From NCBI RefSeq assembly GCF_042477335.2, contig NC_091246.1, positions 106,917,001 through 106,981,000 of the forward strand: a stretch of DNA of 64,000 nucleotides, in the 5' to 3' direction. This DNA comes from Ovis canadensis. Lineage: Eukaryota > Chordata > Mammalia > Artiodactyla > Bovidae. Under the pieces are notes generated by a model. It was not told the DNA's origin, did not search any database, and saw only the letters and a program-made list of their open reading frames with translations. Both the position numbers and the translations under genes were made by a program. Positions 49,201-60,251 of the stretch are shown here, in pieces (positions within the stretch are counted from its first letter, which is position 1; every line of letters begins with the position of its first letter).

Positions 49201-52200
49201 GTAAGAATCGAAAAAAAAAAAAGCTATCACTGAAAAGCAGCTTAGAAACCTTATCCCTGCTGTTCAGTCACAATGGAAATGCCAGTAGCCAAAGAAGTTA
49301 AGGGACATGGCGACTGCCCCAATTTTAGGTCCTTCACATTCTATCATCATCGGTGAACTGTTGAAATATAAGAGGTTTTTAACACATTACACGTTACTGA
49401 CAAATGTGTTTTTTTCTTCTACATATATTATTCACATATGTGAAAGTTATTATGTGTTAGGCACTCAGTCATGTCCAGCTCTTTGTGATCCCATGGACTG
49501 TAGCTGCCAGGCTCCTCTGTCCATGGGATTTTCCAGCCAAGAATACTACAGTGGGTTGCCATGCCCTTCTCCAGGGGATCTTCTGACCCAGGGATTAAAC
49601 CCAGGTCTCCTGCATTGCGAACAGATTCTTTACCATCTGAGCCACCAGGGAAGCCATTCCTGGTGAAAGTTATTGTTAAATTTAAATGAGAAACTACAGA
49701 GGTCCATTTATTATTCTAAAGCACTTTGCAAATAAAAGAATAAAATGCCTCTACAAGTTTGCAATTTTGTACATTAGAATTTATTTCACTACTATATGTA
49801 AGTTGGCTTTTCTAGAAACTCTTGACTTGTCTATAAGTTCAGTATTTTCTTTCTTCTTAGGAGTTTTGCAATTTCTAAAAAATAAGGTTTCAGGGATTAA
49901 AATAATCAAATACTATAAAAACATTTTTGTGAGATCTCCTAATCATATCACCAATTCCAATACACCAAGAGCTCACCTGGATTGAGACTGTCCATGTCAC
50001 TACTGGAAGCATAGTCTTCACTCATCTCATTAAACTCTATATATTCATTATTCTGAAATAATGCAATTTAGTATTTAGAATAAAATGAAAACATATGTTC
50101 TCAATTTATATTCTTACTGCTAAGCATAACATATATATGCTTACTTTTATTTTATTTATAAGCAAAACATAAATATCTCTACATATAAAAATTGATCTTT
50201 CTGGTAATGATAACCCTGTATGCGAGACAGCAAAAGAGACGCAGATGTACAGAACAGACTTTTCGACTCTGTGGGAGAGGGAGAGGGCAGGATGATTTGG
50301 GAGAATGGCACTGAAACATGTATAATATCATATAAGAAACAAATCGCCAGTCTAGGTTCGATGCAGGATACAGGATGCTTCGGGCTAGTGCACTGGGATA
50401 ACCCAGAGGGATGGTATGGGGAGGAGGTGGGAGGGGGGTTCAGGAGTGGGAACTTATGTACACCCGTGGTGGATTCATGTTGATGTATGGCAAAACCAAT
50501 ACAGTATTGTAAAGTAAAAAAAACAACAACAAAAAAATTGATCTTTCAAATATGGAAGGAGATAGAAACCTTGAATCTACTTTTTAAGAAGATAGACTAG
50601 GACCAGAAATTGATACAAGTTCATCAGATTTTCTTACTGGATAAAGGGAAAAGCAATAGTCACAACAGGCACCACCAAACAGGCTGTGTCCTACTAGGAC
50701 TTCATTCCAACTAAATATTTCCCAAGACCCAAAACAGTCTCTTATTTAGCATCCTGAAGAATACACACATAATAATGAATAAAAGTTCTTTATTATATCT
50801 GAGACACTCTGTAAAAGCAAAGGAAAGAAAATACCTTTTTAGATAAAAGCATTTCGGTTTCAAGAAGAGTGACACGACTCAGAAGATTAGCCCAGGTTTT
50901 TTCATTCACCATCACTTTCCCTTTCATTTTTTCTTCCAAAGATTCTAATCTACTCTCTATGCAAGTCAGTTTCTTAAGCTTTTCTTGGCATTCAGCAAGC
51001 ATAGACTGTAATGCAGCAACCTCAGGATTGACTTTTATATCCTAAAATGATAGAATAGTATCAGTTAGGAAAATAAAACTATAACTAATAGCTTCTTATA
51101 ATTAGGAAAACTAAGAGGAAATGACCAACAAATGAAAGTATACTGAGCTTGTTCTGTTGCTATAAACAGGAAATAAGCCTAATGGATATCTGGTGGCTTT
51201 TACATATCAACTATATAATAAGAGGTAAGTCTCAAGGCATAAAAGACATAAAAAGAAGTTTTAACAGAAGCAGTAATGACCAGACATTATAACAGGGGTC
51301 TGTGACTACAAAGTAATAGAAATAATACTCATGGAAAGAGAGGGAAAGAGGGCACAAAGGACAGCAAGGGCCCCAAAAGGAAAATGAAAGGGCTGTAGTG
51401 CATCATTTTTTTCCATTCATCAATATAGGGAAGAGGTGGAAAAGAACCTTCACGACAAAGTAGTCTATGTCTCTCACTAGACTGTAAAGCTTGAAGAAGT
51501 CCTATGTCTTATTCGTCTTTGCATCATCTCTCCTAGTACCCTAAACATGAAGAGCAAATAATATCTTTTTAATTATATTCAGTAAGACTTAGTGATTCTT
51601 AAGTAATGGTAACATGTCATGATCAATAGTTTAAAAGACTAGAAATGTTACAAAGGTTAGACACTTAAATAATTATGTACATCAAAGCAAGAAATACTGG
51701 TTCAAGAAGCCCCAAATTCTTACTTGTTGTTCACAGTTAATGTCAGGAACCTGTAATTCAGGAATTGTTATTTCAGCAGCCTTTAAGTCACAAACATCAA
51801 ATGCTTCGTTAATATCTGTTACTGTATCTTCAGAAATGTCAGCACCATCTTCATTGTACAGATGTCGGATCACCACAGCTTTCTTCTGCATAGAGAAAAA
51901 TACATCAGAGATGCTTTCATGTTCTCTTCCACAATTATTTTAAACACACACATAGTAATTTTTCAAAACAAACATCCTATTTTCCATTTAAGATTTATAG
52001 AAGTATAAATTACCATATATGGATACACCAAATATTACAAATTTATTAATATTTTATATGTGATGATAAAGTTGTGGTCATGATTTTTTAAAAGTATTTT
52101 TATATTTTACAAAATATTGAAATAATCTATTCAACGATGTCTGTGACTTGTTTCAAAAGGTTTCAATTTGGGGGAAAAGATGTTGAGAAAAGTGATTACA

Positions 52201-55200
52201 ATTAAGATAAAAGAAGATTAGCAAAGAGTTGACAAATTGCTAAAACTCTGAATGGATACTTTGGTAAATATTTGAGACGGTCCATAAGAGGAAGTTGTTT
52301 TTAAAAGGTTAACACACTATTTATGCATATAGATAATTGAGCTGGCTTTATGAGTAGGACTCATTACAATGTTTTTTTTCTATTAAATAAACCACAAAAC
52401 ATCAGACCCTCCTCAATAACAATTACAAAAGGAAAGCATTGAGAGGAAGGCTTTAGGTGAAACTGCATTTATGCAGGACTCTTCTGTCAGTTCCTTTTCT
52501 ACAGACAATCTGCATATGTACAACGAAAACTCAGCACACACTGACACAGAAGTTACACTAGCACTCCAAAACAGCATGGGAGAAGGAGACAATTCGCTTT
52601 AGCACTGACTCAGCTTCTCATGTAAACCAGAGTACTTACTGACTCCAACTTCTCTAAATTGGAAGAATTTTAATACCTACCCAAGTTTCTGATAATTTTG
52701 ATATAATTGATAAAACTCTGATGGATAACAAAAGAAATTTTAAGAAAATTAAAAATAAGTCTAATGTCTTAAAATTTTCTATCTTTTTCCGTTAAGACAA
52801 TTTAGATCATTTCTCAGCCCCACACTGAAATAGAAGATTGAAAAATGCATTTGGTTATATCAACTCAGATTCATTAAGTCCTTACAGTGTACCTAATACT
52901 GTGCTAAAAAAGCACAATGAAGATCTGAAAAATCTGGAATAAGAAATTCCCTGTTTAGATAAATTCTAGTTGGGAAAGGATTCAGGACAGTTACATTTGT
53001 TTTCACAGTGCCCTCATTACCTGAGACAGAACAGGCACAGTTTTCTTTTTAAGTTCCTGACATAGCAGCCTTTTTAGTATAGTTAAGTGTCACTACATTT
53101 TATAATGGAGTAAAGTATAAATAAATTCACAGTTATATAAGCAGAATAAATTCATGAGTTATATAAGCAGAATCTGTGAATTTATTTATACTTTACTCAT
53201 AATATAACTCATATTATGAATTGGGGAAAAATAACTCCCTGAATCTTACTCAAATATACTCAAATCCTATATCTAATGACACATTGATTATTTGTCTGAT
53301 AGTCTATCCTTCAGTCTCGATGGGTTTGCCCCATGCGGAAGACAGCTGAAAGCATATTCACCATTATAAAATAATATTATGGTTTCATTTTCCCTTGGAG
53401 ATAGAAAAACTATCCCTAAATGCATTGAACTCATTCAGCCACAGCTTCTTGAAGCAGACAAGGACAGGGAAAGTATCGGCCAACGAACAGAAAATATTCA
53501 GAACACCATCCCCAAACCAGATTACAGATTTAAGGACTATCAACCATTGGCTAAGCTATATTCCTGGTACAGAAATATAAATGTATATAAATCCAGACCT
53601 AGAACTAAAGCGAAGGCCTTTAGGAAGATTAGATACATAATTAAGAGTAAATTTTCACCATCACAAGAGGCAGAATTTGGGATTAGAAATATAAAGAGAA
53701 AACATGTTCAACTGTACATTTCTACCCTCTTCTTCTAACTTTAGGAATGTTCCCAGAAAATACACGATATGTATTGTGAAAAATCCTTACACTCTAATGT
53801 TTGAATAGAATGTTTTTCTAGATGTTAGGCAGAAAAGTGAACCTTGTGTGTTGGATCAGTCAGGCAGGTAATTCTTAACGCGACACACTGTCTTTGTACT
53901 GTCCCACCTTTCCTGAAGTCACATATCTGCCAGTGACATCAATGCCCACAGGTTCAGTAGATGTCTTCTCAGCACTTGAACAAGGTTCTGACTTGGCAGA
54001 ACTGGTCTTTTTTCTTTGTTGTGATGGAGTCTGAAAAAAAAAGGTATTAAGATTTCATAAACTATGTGCTTCCCTGGTGGCTCAGATTTTAAAGCGTCTG
54101 CCTGGAATGCAGGAGACCCGGGTTTGATCCCTGGGTCGGGAAGATCCCCTGGAGAAGGAAACGGCAACCCACTTCAGTACTCTTGCCTGGAGAATCCCAT
54201 GGAGGGAGGAGCCTGTTAGGCTACAGTCCATGGGGTTGCAAAGAGTTGGACATGACTGAGCAACTTCACTTTCTTTCTTTCTTTCTTTCTTTCTAAACTA
54301 TGTGGGAAGGTAGCATATATATATTAAATTCCTCTATCATTTAAATTTTCATGAAATTTGACTGCCAAATACTGCAAGTCTGAGACCACATGTTTTTTGA
54401 AAACTACAAAGTGATGAAAATGCATTATGTTAGTTTGTTATATTAGTTTAGGACTAGTAGCTTCAAGTCACAAATGTGTCAAAACAAATGACTTGTATTT
54501 AAAGCAAACATCTGGCATTGTAAGGCCACTCAAATCTGTGAGTAGCACAGTAATTGTACTGTGCATTAATTTGCTGACTAGGTATTGATTTTATATATTA
54601 AAATATAGCCACTTAACATAAGTTAAAAATCTATTAATAAAATTACCTTCTCAAGACTACTCAACTCCTTGTGCTTTTTCATCACGCAATTCAAAATATC
54701 ACATATAATTTGGATTTTCCATTCTGCAAATCCACACTGGATAAACTGCTTTTTTGTCAAGATTGGTTTATAATTAAATTGATCACGAAGAAGCTGTAAA
54801 GAGGAAATAATAGACCAGCATAATGGTTGGGAGCAATTTCTTTCAAAAATCTAAAATGGTAAGTGACCAGGGATGTACTACCATTTTTAAGAGATGGGAG
54901 AGGATTAAGCCACTATAGAAAGGGCACTAAAGAGATTTGTAGGGGCGCTGAGATCGGATCAAGTAGGAAATAGGTAGAAAACAGGTAGCTAGGAATGTAC
55001 CAGATAGCTATCCAGAAAGATGGAAAAGATAATCATCAAAAGCTTCAAATATTCTCATAGGAACTAGAAAAACTCCTTTGCTTGCTAATACCAGGTATCA
55101 GAAAACCATAGTTCTCTTTGTTTATAGAAATTATGACAATTTTTAGACAAGTCAGTAGGCTACTCAGTTTCAATTTCTCATGTGTAAAATGAAAGAAACA

Positions 55201-57397
55201 GATTAAAAGAGTAATTTCCAAAATCTCTTCTGTGTAACCTCAGATTTCCTAGAAGTCCTTTTAGGCTGCCATGGATGCTTTCTGAGGTAAGAAGCAAAGA
55301 AAGGGAAGATTAAACAGAGACTACATATAAAAGCTACCCTCTCATCAAACGCTTTACTTAAAAAAGAAAAAAAAAGCAATTTGATTTGATAAATTGGCTT
55401 TTACTATTTTTTTAAGGTTACATAAATCACAGTACATAAATAAAATTAATGATACAAAGTAGGGCTTTGAAAAATCAAACAGAGATCAAGTCCAGGATAC
55501 ATGTAGTACAAGTGTAGATGCCAAAGTAGATAATAAGACACGGTTTCAGATCTCAAGGAACACAAGTTGTTCTAAGATAAGTTGCAGTTCCTTCTTACAA
55601 ACAACTAAATTAATAAATTAACTCACAATTCTATGAACCACAAATTTTACTTAATAAAACTACATTCACTCTAACTTCTGCCAGTATACCAAATTTTACT
55701 AAAAACAGACATAAAATAGACAAATGATAATCAATGATAAATGTTTACCAGTCATCATATTTATTAGAGTATGAAACATAAAAGCAAACAAATTGCATCT
55801 TGATTGTAACAGAGACTTCATTTACATAAGATAAATACATACAAAAATACTATCAACTATATATGTAAGGAGTTATAAAAATATTGATCTGAAAAAATCA
55901 TTCAATGACTTCTAAAAGAATTATTGTTTCATAAACTCAAAATACCTTATAGACAGTATCTATGAAGCGTAAGTCATTCTTTGCTAGGAGCTCAACATTG
56001 GAGTCGACCAGAAGTTCTGCTACATAGGGTGAGTATGAGGTAAGGGAATAGCTGATGATGGGCAGAGAGGCTGCTGTATCTCCCTTTACCAAACTGTATG
56101 GAAAAAAGAGAAAAAAGATTTTTAATATGCTTAATTCCACAACGAAAAGCTGTTAAAAACTCATAATTTAACACAACATCCATAATAATTAGGGGATGCA
56201 CGAGACCCTTCAGATTCCACCCCCTACTCTAAACCAGTGCAGCCAAATTACTATGAAACAAAAACTCTTCAGCATCAATACCAACAGTCTATCACAGTAT
56301 TTATTGATTTTCCAAAGACTGGCCTTACTTGATCTAGTCTATTTTCTCCTACCAATACAGCAAATGTACCTCCTTAGAGTACGCCACTAGGCTTTATGGT
56401 TTTGCAAATATTCTCATATCACCTCACTTACTCTTTATCATAAACCCCCAAGAGAAAAATACTATGAATTCTAAGTTACAGATGAGGATACCAGGACTGG
56501 AAAAGGTATCACTGCTAACAAGGCTGACCAGTTTACGATCTTCCCCTGACATCAGGCGCATTTGGAATCTACCTTGTTAGATTATGCTAATTCTTCTAGC
56601 CTAGACAAGTATGTCTTTCTCTTCAGTTATGTGTCATTCATTCTGTATGAATAAATCCATCCAATCTCAAGCCTTCCATGAAGCCATCTTTCTGACCCAC
56701 AAGGATCTCTCTAGAACAACTCCCCAGGTGTTCAGGACCTGATGCCTCATGCCCTTGTCTGGTACTGTTGTCTAACCGTCTCCACACATGGATCTTTCTC
56801 ACCAAGAAGTGCCTTCACTGATTGTCTCTCAGCAAAGCACAGCAAGTATTTGTTCAACTGATGTAACAATGCACTTACTTCAAATGACTGTTTTCCACAA
56901 AATTCAAACATGTCTATAAATCTCCCCATCCTGCCCCCAATTTTAAAATAAGGAAGAGAACAAATATAATAACATTACATTTTGTTTTTTCAGGACAAAA
57001 ATAAATTGTTTCTCTTTTATTTTTATGGGTACAATTATAATTTATTCAATGAGAAAATTGCTCTGGCAACTCTGTCTCTCTGTAAGACAGTTCAAAACAG
57101 AACATGAAAAAGTACTTTTTATAGAAAAATCTGTCTATTTTATGAACATGATAATAGAAAACAGTCAGTCTGTAATGAATACCTCTTTTGCTAAATAATC
57201 TCAAAAATCTTGGTCATCCAGTTTCCATAGACTTAGACTAGAAACAGTAAGAAAAACAAATACTATAAATTGGCAAGCCAACACAAAAACAACAGATGTC
57301 AGGATAAAATTTTAAAAAGGGAAAAAGTATAAAGAAACCCAGAATACATGGGGGGGTGGGGGTGGGCAGGGGAGGTGTGTGTGTGCGCGTGCGTGCA

Positions 57398-57429
<32 letters not shown>

Positions 57430-58805
57430 GCCAAGGAGAGCAATCTGAAGCAGCAAGATAGTGTTACCTCCCCCAACCCTGTGTCAATAAACCCTGCAGA
57501 CATTACTACATTATAAAATAATCTAAACTTGTTCTTAATGATAAGCTTAGGTCAATAAGAAAAATCAAATGTTTGAAAGCTATACTCAGAAGAGAGGAGA
57601 ATAATCAGTACATTTCAGAATTATTTCTATCCAAAATGCCTTTTAAAATGTTAATGCTTAAAAGTGGGAAGAAGAAAATGTGGTTACTCAAACTGATTAG
57701 TCCCTGCAAGTCTGGATAGCAGAGATGTCCTTGTTTTGAGAAACCAATATATGACCGGAACATAGTACGGGAGCAGATTAGGGAATAACCTTCTGCTTCT
57801 CACAGATGATGGTCGTAATAACAGTCATCTGAGCTAAACTTTCCCTTGTCTCTTCACTACTCTTTCAATGGCAGCCTTCTCTTAGTTAGTTTTCCCTGAT
57901 TCACAATGAGAATATCTTGGATGCTACTGAGTTGGTTTAACTCAGGTTCACTCACTACTTGAACACATACCTAATATGAACTTGTCCCTCAATACATTCA
58001 TAGAATAAATGTCTAATTAGCTTCTAAGATGTTCCATGCAGTTCTAGGAAGGGGGAAACAGCAGTGAATTGAATAAAAGCACCAGACGTCAAGCTGCATT
58101 CTCCTGGGAGAAATATTTAATCAGTCAGCAACCCCACATAGGAAGGAAAAGAGGTATCAAAGGCTAAAGAATGATAGGAGTGTATATTAGACTAGCAGAA
58201 TTAGAGAAGAAACATATGTTGCTATATTTTATAAAGGCAAGTCAGTCATATTTGGACAATGGAAACTAAAGCAAATGGTTCAAAGTGGGGCTATTAAGTG
58301 AGATAGCTTAATAACAATCTACAAGTGTGATATAAATTGTCATAAGAAATCTGTTAACTAGAATCTTCCAAATCAAAAAGGAATACCACCCAACTAAATG
58401 TGGGAGGCTGGTAAACTAAAGAATTAATGAAATCCATTATACTTCTATGAGATTAAAAGTTGTACAGAGACCATACTTACAATATCGTGCTTCTACTTCT
58501 AAAAGCTGTTTCAAATCTCTTGAGTTGGAATTTTTCATTAATTCCTACTTAGAAACAAACTCCTAACTGCTTTCTAAAATATCTCAGTAACTTCGATGAA
58601 AAAAATTAAAGGACCTATATAAAATCTGTATTTTTATTTAGATATTCCTCCCATGTCAAATGTTACCTCACATCATTAGTGAAAATAATACAAAGAAGTT
58701 CAATATTGCAGCTTACCCTACACAATCCACCTCTCTAGGATAATTTAGCGAGCGAAGCACTTGTTCTAAGTTCCGTAAGCTTCTTTTTAAATCACCTGTT
58801 GCCAT
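46232..58805 (-). CDS. CEP44: CEP44, centrosomal protein 44 (10 coding exons, 385 codons)
   Basis: Joining the minus-strand segments 58805-58717, 56093-55946, 54793-54647, 54030-53908, 51885-51724, 51041-50835, 50052-49977, 47466-47342, 47089-47052 and 46274-46232 gives one open frame of 385 codons plus TAA. Every junction has a GT donor and AG acceptor. The product matches my recollection of human CEP44 (about 390 residues) along its length, for example [17 protein letters not shown] at the start and [11 protein letters not shown] at the end. Family knowledge: CEP44 sits at the proximal end of centrioles, binds microtubules and acts in centriole-to-centrosome conversion; it also localises to spindle poles. 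Residues about 5-130 form the conserved CEP44 domain. Residues about 233-285 and 360-382 are charged, heptad-like stretches fitting coiled coils. The start has A at -3 and G at +4, with an in-frame TAA at -6. The frame stops two codons earlier than I recall for human. Introns carry SINEs and one truncated L1 but no exon is interrupted, so the gene looks intact. Confidence 0.95.
47052..47089 (-). CDS. CEP44: CEP44 coding exon 9 (38-nt microexon, residues 360-371 plus 2 nt)
   Basis: Very short exon encoding [12 protein letters not shown], then AT before the donor GTAAGT. The acceptor is AAATTAAAG with a weak pyrimidine tract further upstream. It is in frame with both neighbours and matches the human order of residues as I recall it. 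Confidence 0.9.
47342..47466 (-). CDS. CEP44: CEP44 coding exon 8 (residues 318-359)
   Basis: 125-nt exon, acceptor TCCACAG, donor GTAAGA. It completes the split codon (Asp) and encodes the serine/threonine-rich segment containing [18 protein letters not shown]. Confidence 0.94.
48960..49095 (+). mobile_element. MIR SINE
   Basis: 'tctcttcctcatctgtaaaa' followed by 'tgtggataatag' is the MIR core. Confidence 0.75.
49452..49662 (-). mobile_element. Bov-tA SINE in CEP44 intron 7
   Basis: Reverse Bov-tA, hence sense with respect to CEP44. Perfect 12-bp target duplication GTGAAAGTTATT at 49440-49451 and 49663-49674. Its downstream end is about 300 nt from the exon 7 donor. Confidence 0.94.
49977..50052 (-). 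CDS. CEP44: CEP44 coding exon 7 (residues 293-317 plus 1 nt)
   Basis: 76-nt exon, acceptor ATTTCAG, donor GTGAGC. It encodes [19 protein letters not shown] through SLNP and one base of the next codon. Confidence 0.93.
50202..50532 (+). mobile_element. 5'-truncated ruminant L1 in CEP44 intron 6
   Basis: Carries only the last ~330 bp of the ruminant L1 3' UTR (same as 725-1,060) plus an A-rich tail. Perfect 15-bp duplication AAAAATTGATCTTTC at 50187-50201 and 50533-50547. It is antisense to CEP44. Confidence 0.95.
50835..51041 (-). CDS. CEP44: CEP44 coding exon 6 (residues 224-292), coiled coil
   Basis: Phase-0 exon of 207 nt, acceptor ATTTTAG, donor GTATTT. The encoded stretch has a charged heptad-like pattern (for example [12 protein letters not shown] and [13 protein letters not shown]) fitting the known coiled coil of CEP44, and ends LLSKK. 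Confidence 0.95.
51724..51885 (-). CDS. CEP44: CEP44 coding exon 5 (residues 170-223)
   Basis: Phase-0 exon of 162 nt with acceptor TATGCAG and donor GTAAGA. It encodes [18 protein letters not shown] followed by an acidic stretch ending NCEQQ. Confidence 0.95.
51886..53907 (-). other. CEP44: CEP44 intron 4 (2.0 kb)
   Basis: AT-rich. Contains the inverted repeat at 53,108-53,218 and a 119-codon plus-strand frame (53,379-53,738) that I do not believe is a gene. Otherwise nothing recognised. Confidence 0.6.
53108..53198. repeat. Perfect 25-bp inverted repeat with 41-nt loop
   Basis: 53108-53132 and 53174-53198 are exact reverse complements. The loop includes AGTTATATAAGCAGAAT starting at 53131 and repeated at 53157-53173. 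A further 8-bp hairpin (CATAATAT / ATATTATG, 53198-53205 and 53211-53218) follows directly. It lies in CEP44 intron 4. Confidence 0.95.
53908..54030 (-). CDS. CEP44: CEP44 coding exon 4 (residues 129-169)
   Basis: Phase-0 exon of 123 nt, acceptor run of T then CAG, donor GTGGGA. It encodes the lysine/serine-rich linker beginning TPSQQRKK and ending RYVTSGK. A Bov-tA SINE lies 38 nt upstream of its acceptor. Confidence 0.94.
54069..54293 (+). mobile_element. Bov-tA SINE with (TTTC)n tail in CEP44 intron 3
   Basis: 'gcttccctggtggctcagat' head, TTTC repeats at its end. Perfect 11-bp duplication TAAACTATGTG at 54058-54068 and 54294-54304. Antisense to CEP44 and 38 nt from the exon 4 acceptor. 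Confidence 0.95.
54647..54793 (-). CDS. CEP44: CEP44 coding exon 3 (residues 80-128)
   Basis: Phase-0 exon of 147 nt with acceptor TTTACAG and donor GTAATT. It encodes [17 protein letters not shown] through [11 protein letters not shown], the C-terminal half of the conserved N-terminal domain. Confidence 0.95.
54794..55945 (-). other. CEP44: CEP44 intron 2 (1.15 kb)
   Basis: Contains a MIR-like stretch at 55,140-55,230 ('ctcagtttcaatttctcatg' then 'tgtaaaatgaaag'). Nothing else recognised. Confidence 0.6.
55946..56093 (-). CDS. CEP44: CEP44 coding exon 2 (residues 30-79)
   Basis: The acceptor CATACAG precedes 56093 and the donor GTATTT follows 55946. The 148-nt exon completes the split glycine codon and encodes [17 protein letters not shown] through FIDTVYK, inside the conserved CEP44 domain. 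Confidence 0.94.
56094..58716 (-). other. CEP44: CEP44 intron 1 between coding exons 1 and 2 (2.6 kb)
   Basis: Contains a MIR-like remnant near 56,400-56,520 ('aagttacagatgaggatacc') and the G-rich/GT tract at 57,350-57,430. Nothing else recognised. Confidence 0.6.
57350..57430. repeat. G-run cluster plus (GT)n/(GC)n microsatellite
   Basis: Four G runs (57350-57356, 57358-57362, 57364-57366, 57369-57372) separated by 1-2 nt are followed by alternating purine-pyrimidine GTGCGCGT and (GT)n to about 57,429. Such DNA can form a quadruplex and Z-DNA. It lies in CEP44 intron 1. Confidence 0.9.
58717..58805 (-). CDS. CEP44: CEP44 coding exon 1 (residues 1-29 plus 2 nt)
   Basis: Starts at the ATG whose first base is 58805 and encodes [17 protein letters not shown] and on to DCV. 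It ends two bases into a glycine codon before the donor GTAAGC at 58716-58711. The exon itself continues upstream to 58855, where a run of T followed by CAG forms an acceptor. Confidence 0.93.
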
Positions 58806-58855
58806 TATTTAACGTTTGATTCAATTCCAGCTTTGAAAATCATCTAATTTTTCAC
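58806..58855 (-). other. CEP44: CEP44 5' untranslated part of the start-codon exon
   Basis: Fifty bases between a strong splice acceptor (13 T then CAG, read on the minus strand, ending at 58856) and the ATG. An in-frame TAA lies six bases before the ATG, so translation cannot enter in this frame from further upstream. The acceptor implies at least one more 5' exon outside the window. Confidence 0.8.
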
Positions 58856-59113
58856 CTGAAAAAAAAAAAATCCATGAGACATTGTTTAACTCTTTGTATT
58901 TCTGAAGCTTATTTAATCTCTTTTGTTCATAGCTCATAGACACTTAAAGTATTTATTTTAGCTATTTTTCCCCAATTTATCTTCCCTATTGGTCTGGTAT
59001 CCTCTATATATTCCTGAATGTCACGTGCACTTTTCCCTTCAGTATTTTTTCATTAAAAGAAAAAAAGTAAGTTTGCCAGATGCTCATCTTCTTACAGTGA
59101 GTCTGATATCACA

Positions 59114-59306
59114 TGTGTGTGTTCTCAGTCATGTCTGACTCTGTGATCCCATGGACTGTAGCCCATGGGCTCCTCTGTCCATAGCATTTTCCAGGCCAAG
59201 AATACTGGAGTAGGTTGCCATTTCCTCCTCCAGGGCAGCTTTCCAACTCAGGGATTGAACCCACATCTCTCGTGCCTCCTGCATTGGCATGCAGATTCTT
59301 TACCAC
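59114..59306 (-). mobile_element. Bov-tA SINE
   Basis: Reverse Bov-tA. Imperfect duplication TGATATCACAT / TGATATCATAT on its flanks. Confidence 0.88.
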
Positions 59307-60251
59307 TGATATCATATGACACTTTTGCAAATACTTAAATTATGGTACAACAAAGTACCATTTGGGAAGACATATCCCCCTAAAATAATCTCTATCAATG
59401 ACTATTTTGGCTACTTTTTAAAGGGTACATAATAAAATCAGTAGGAAATGGAGACAAAGAAATTAAGCACAGGTTTAGTCGGTATTCCCAGGGCTCTGAA
59501 CTTACATAGCTGTAAATCAGATGGCTTGCTTAAAAAATAAAAATAGATGAGTTAAAAAAAATTCAGGATTCAGCTAATTACGTATGGCAGATTAAAATGT
59601 ATGTTACCTTTATTCCCTTTTCTAAACTCCAGTAAAATGAAAGTAAATGATTAGCAACCATATATACTCATTAGGAAAAAGAAAACCAGAGGGGACTCCA
59701 CATGACAAAATTTTGGAAGATGGAAAACAGATGGATGAGTTAACAACCAACCTAGCAGAGCAAAGTTAGATCAATCCCATCCACCTATTTAGGAGGAAAC
59801 CGACAACAGCAAGACAGGTTCAGAAATGAGGGTCCTTGATTTTCCTGAGGGGTACAGCCAGGGGCTTGAAATAAGAATGATTATTTGAAGGTTGACATAA
59901 GAAGCAACTAAACCCTAGAGATTCACTGTTCCTCTGCTTCCACTCCCTCCCTCCATATATAACCTGCTCCGATAGGCAACTACCTCTGATCCCCAGGTTT
60001 AACAATGAGTTTTTAGAAAAATCAGCACAACCCACAAAATATTGAGTTGGAATTCATTAAAATTTAAAACTTCTACAAAATACACTGTTAGAGAATGAAC
60101 AGATAGGTCACAGATAGAATATTTATAAAATACATACTAGATAAAAGACTTATTTCCAAAGTACACAAAGAATTCTTAAATGTTAGAGTAAGAAAACAAC
60201 CCTATTTAAAAATGGGCCTAGTATCTGAAAGTCTCATTAAAGATGTGGTGG

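Larger units (their letters stand above)
47467..49976 (-). other. CEP44: CEP44 intron 7 (2.5 kb)
   Basis: Holds a MIR and a Bov-tA SINE. Otherwise nothing recognised. Confidence 0.7.

Noticed and set aside
53379..53738. 119-codon plus-strand open frame in a CEP44 intron
   Set aside because: It is antisense in an intron, has biased Lys/Arg/Ile composition typical of AT-rich noncoding DNA, and no motif or relative that I recognise.
57238..57503. Open frames with long Thr-His repeats
   Set aside because: They are translations of the (GT)n microsatellite on the opposite strand.
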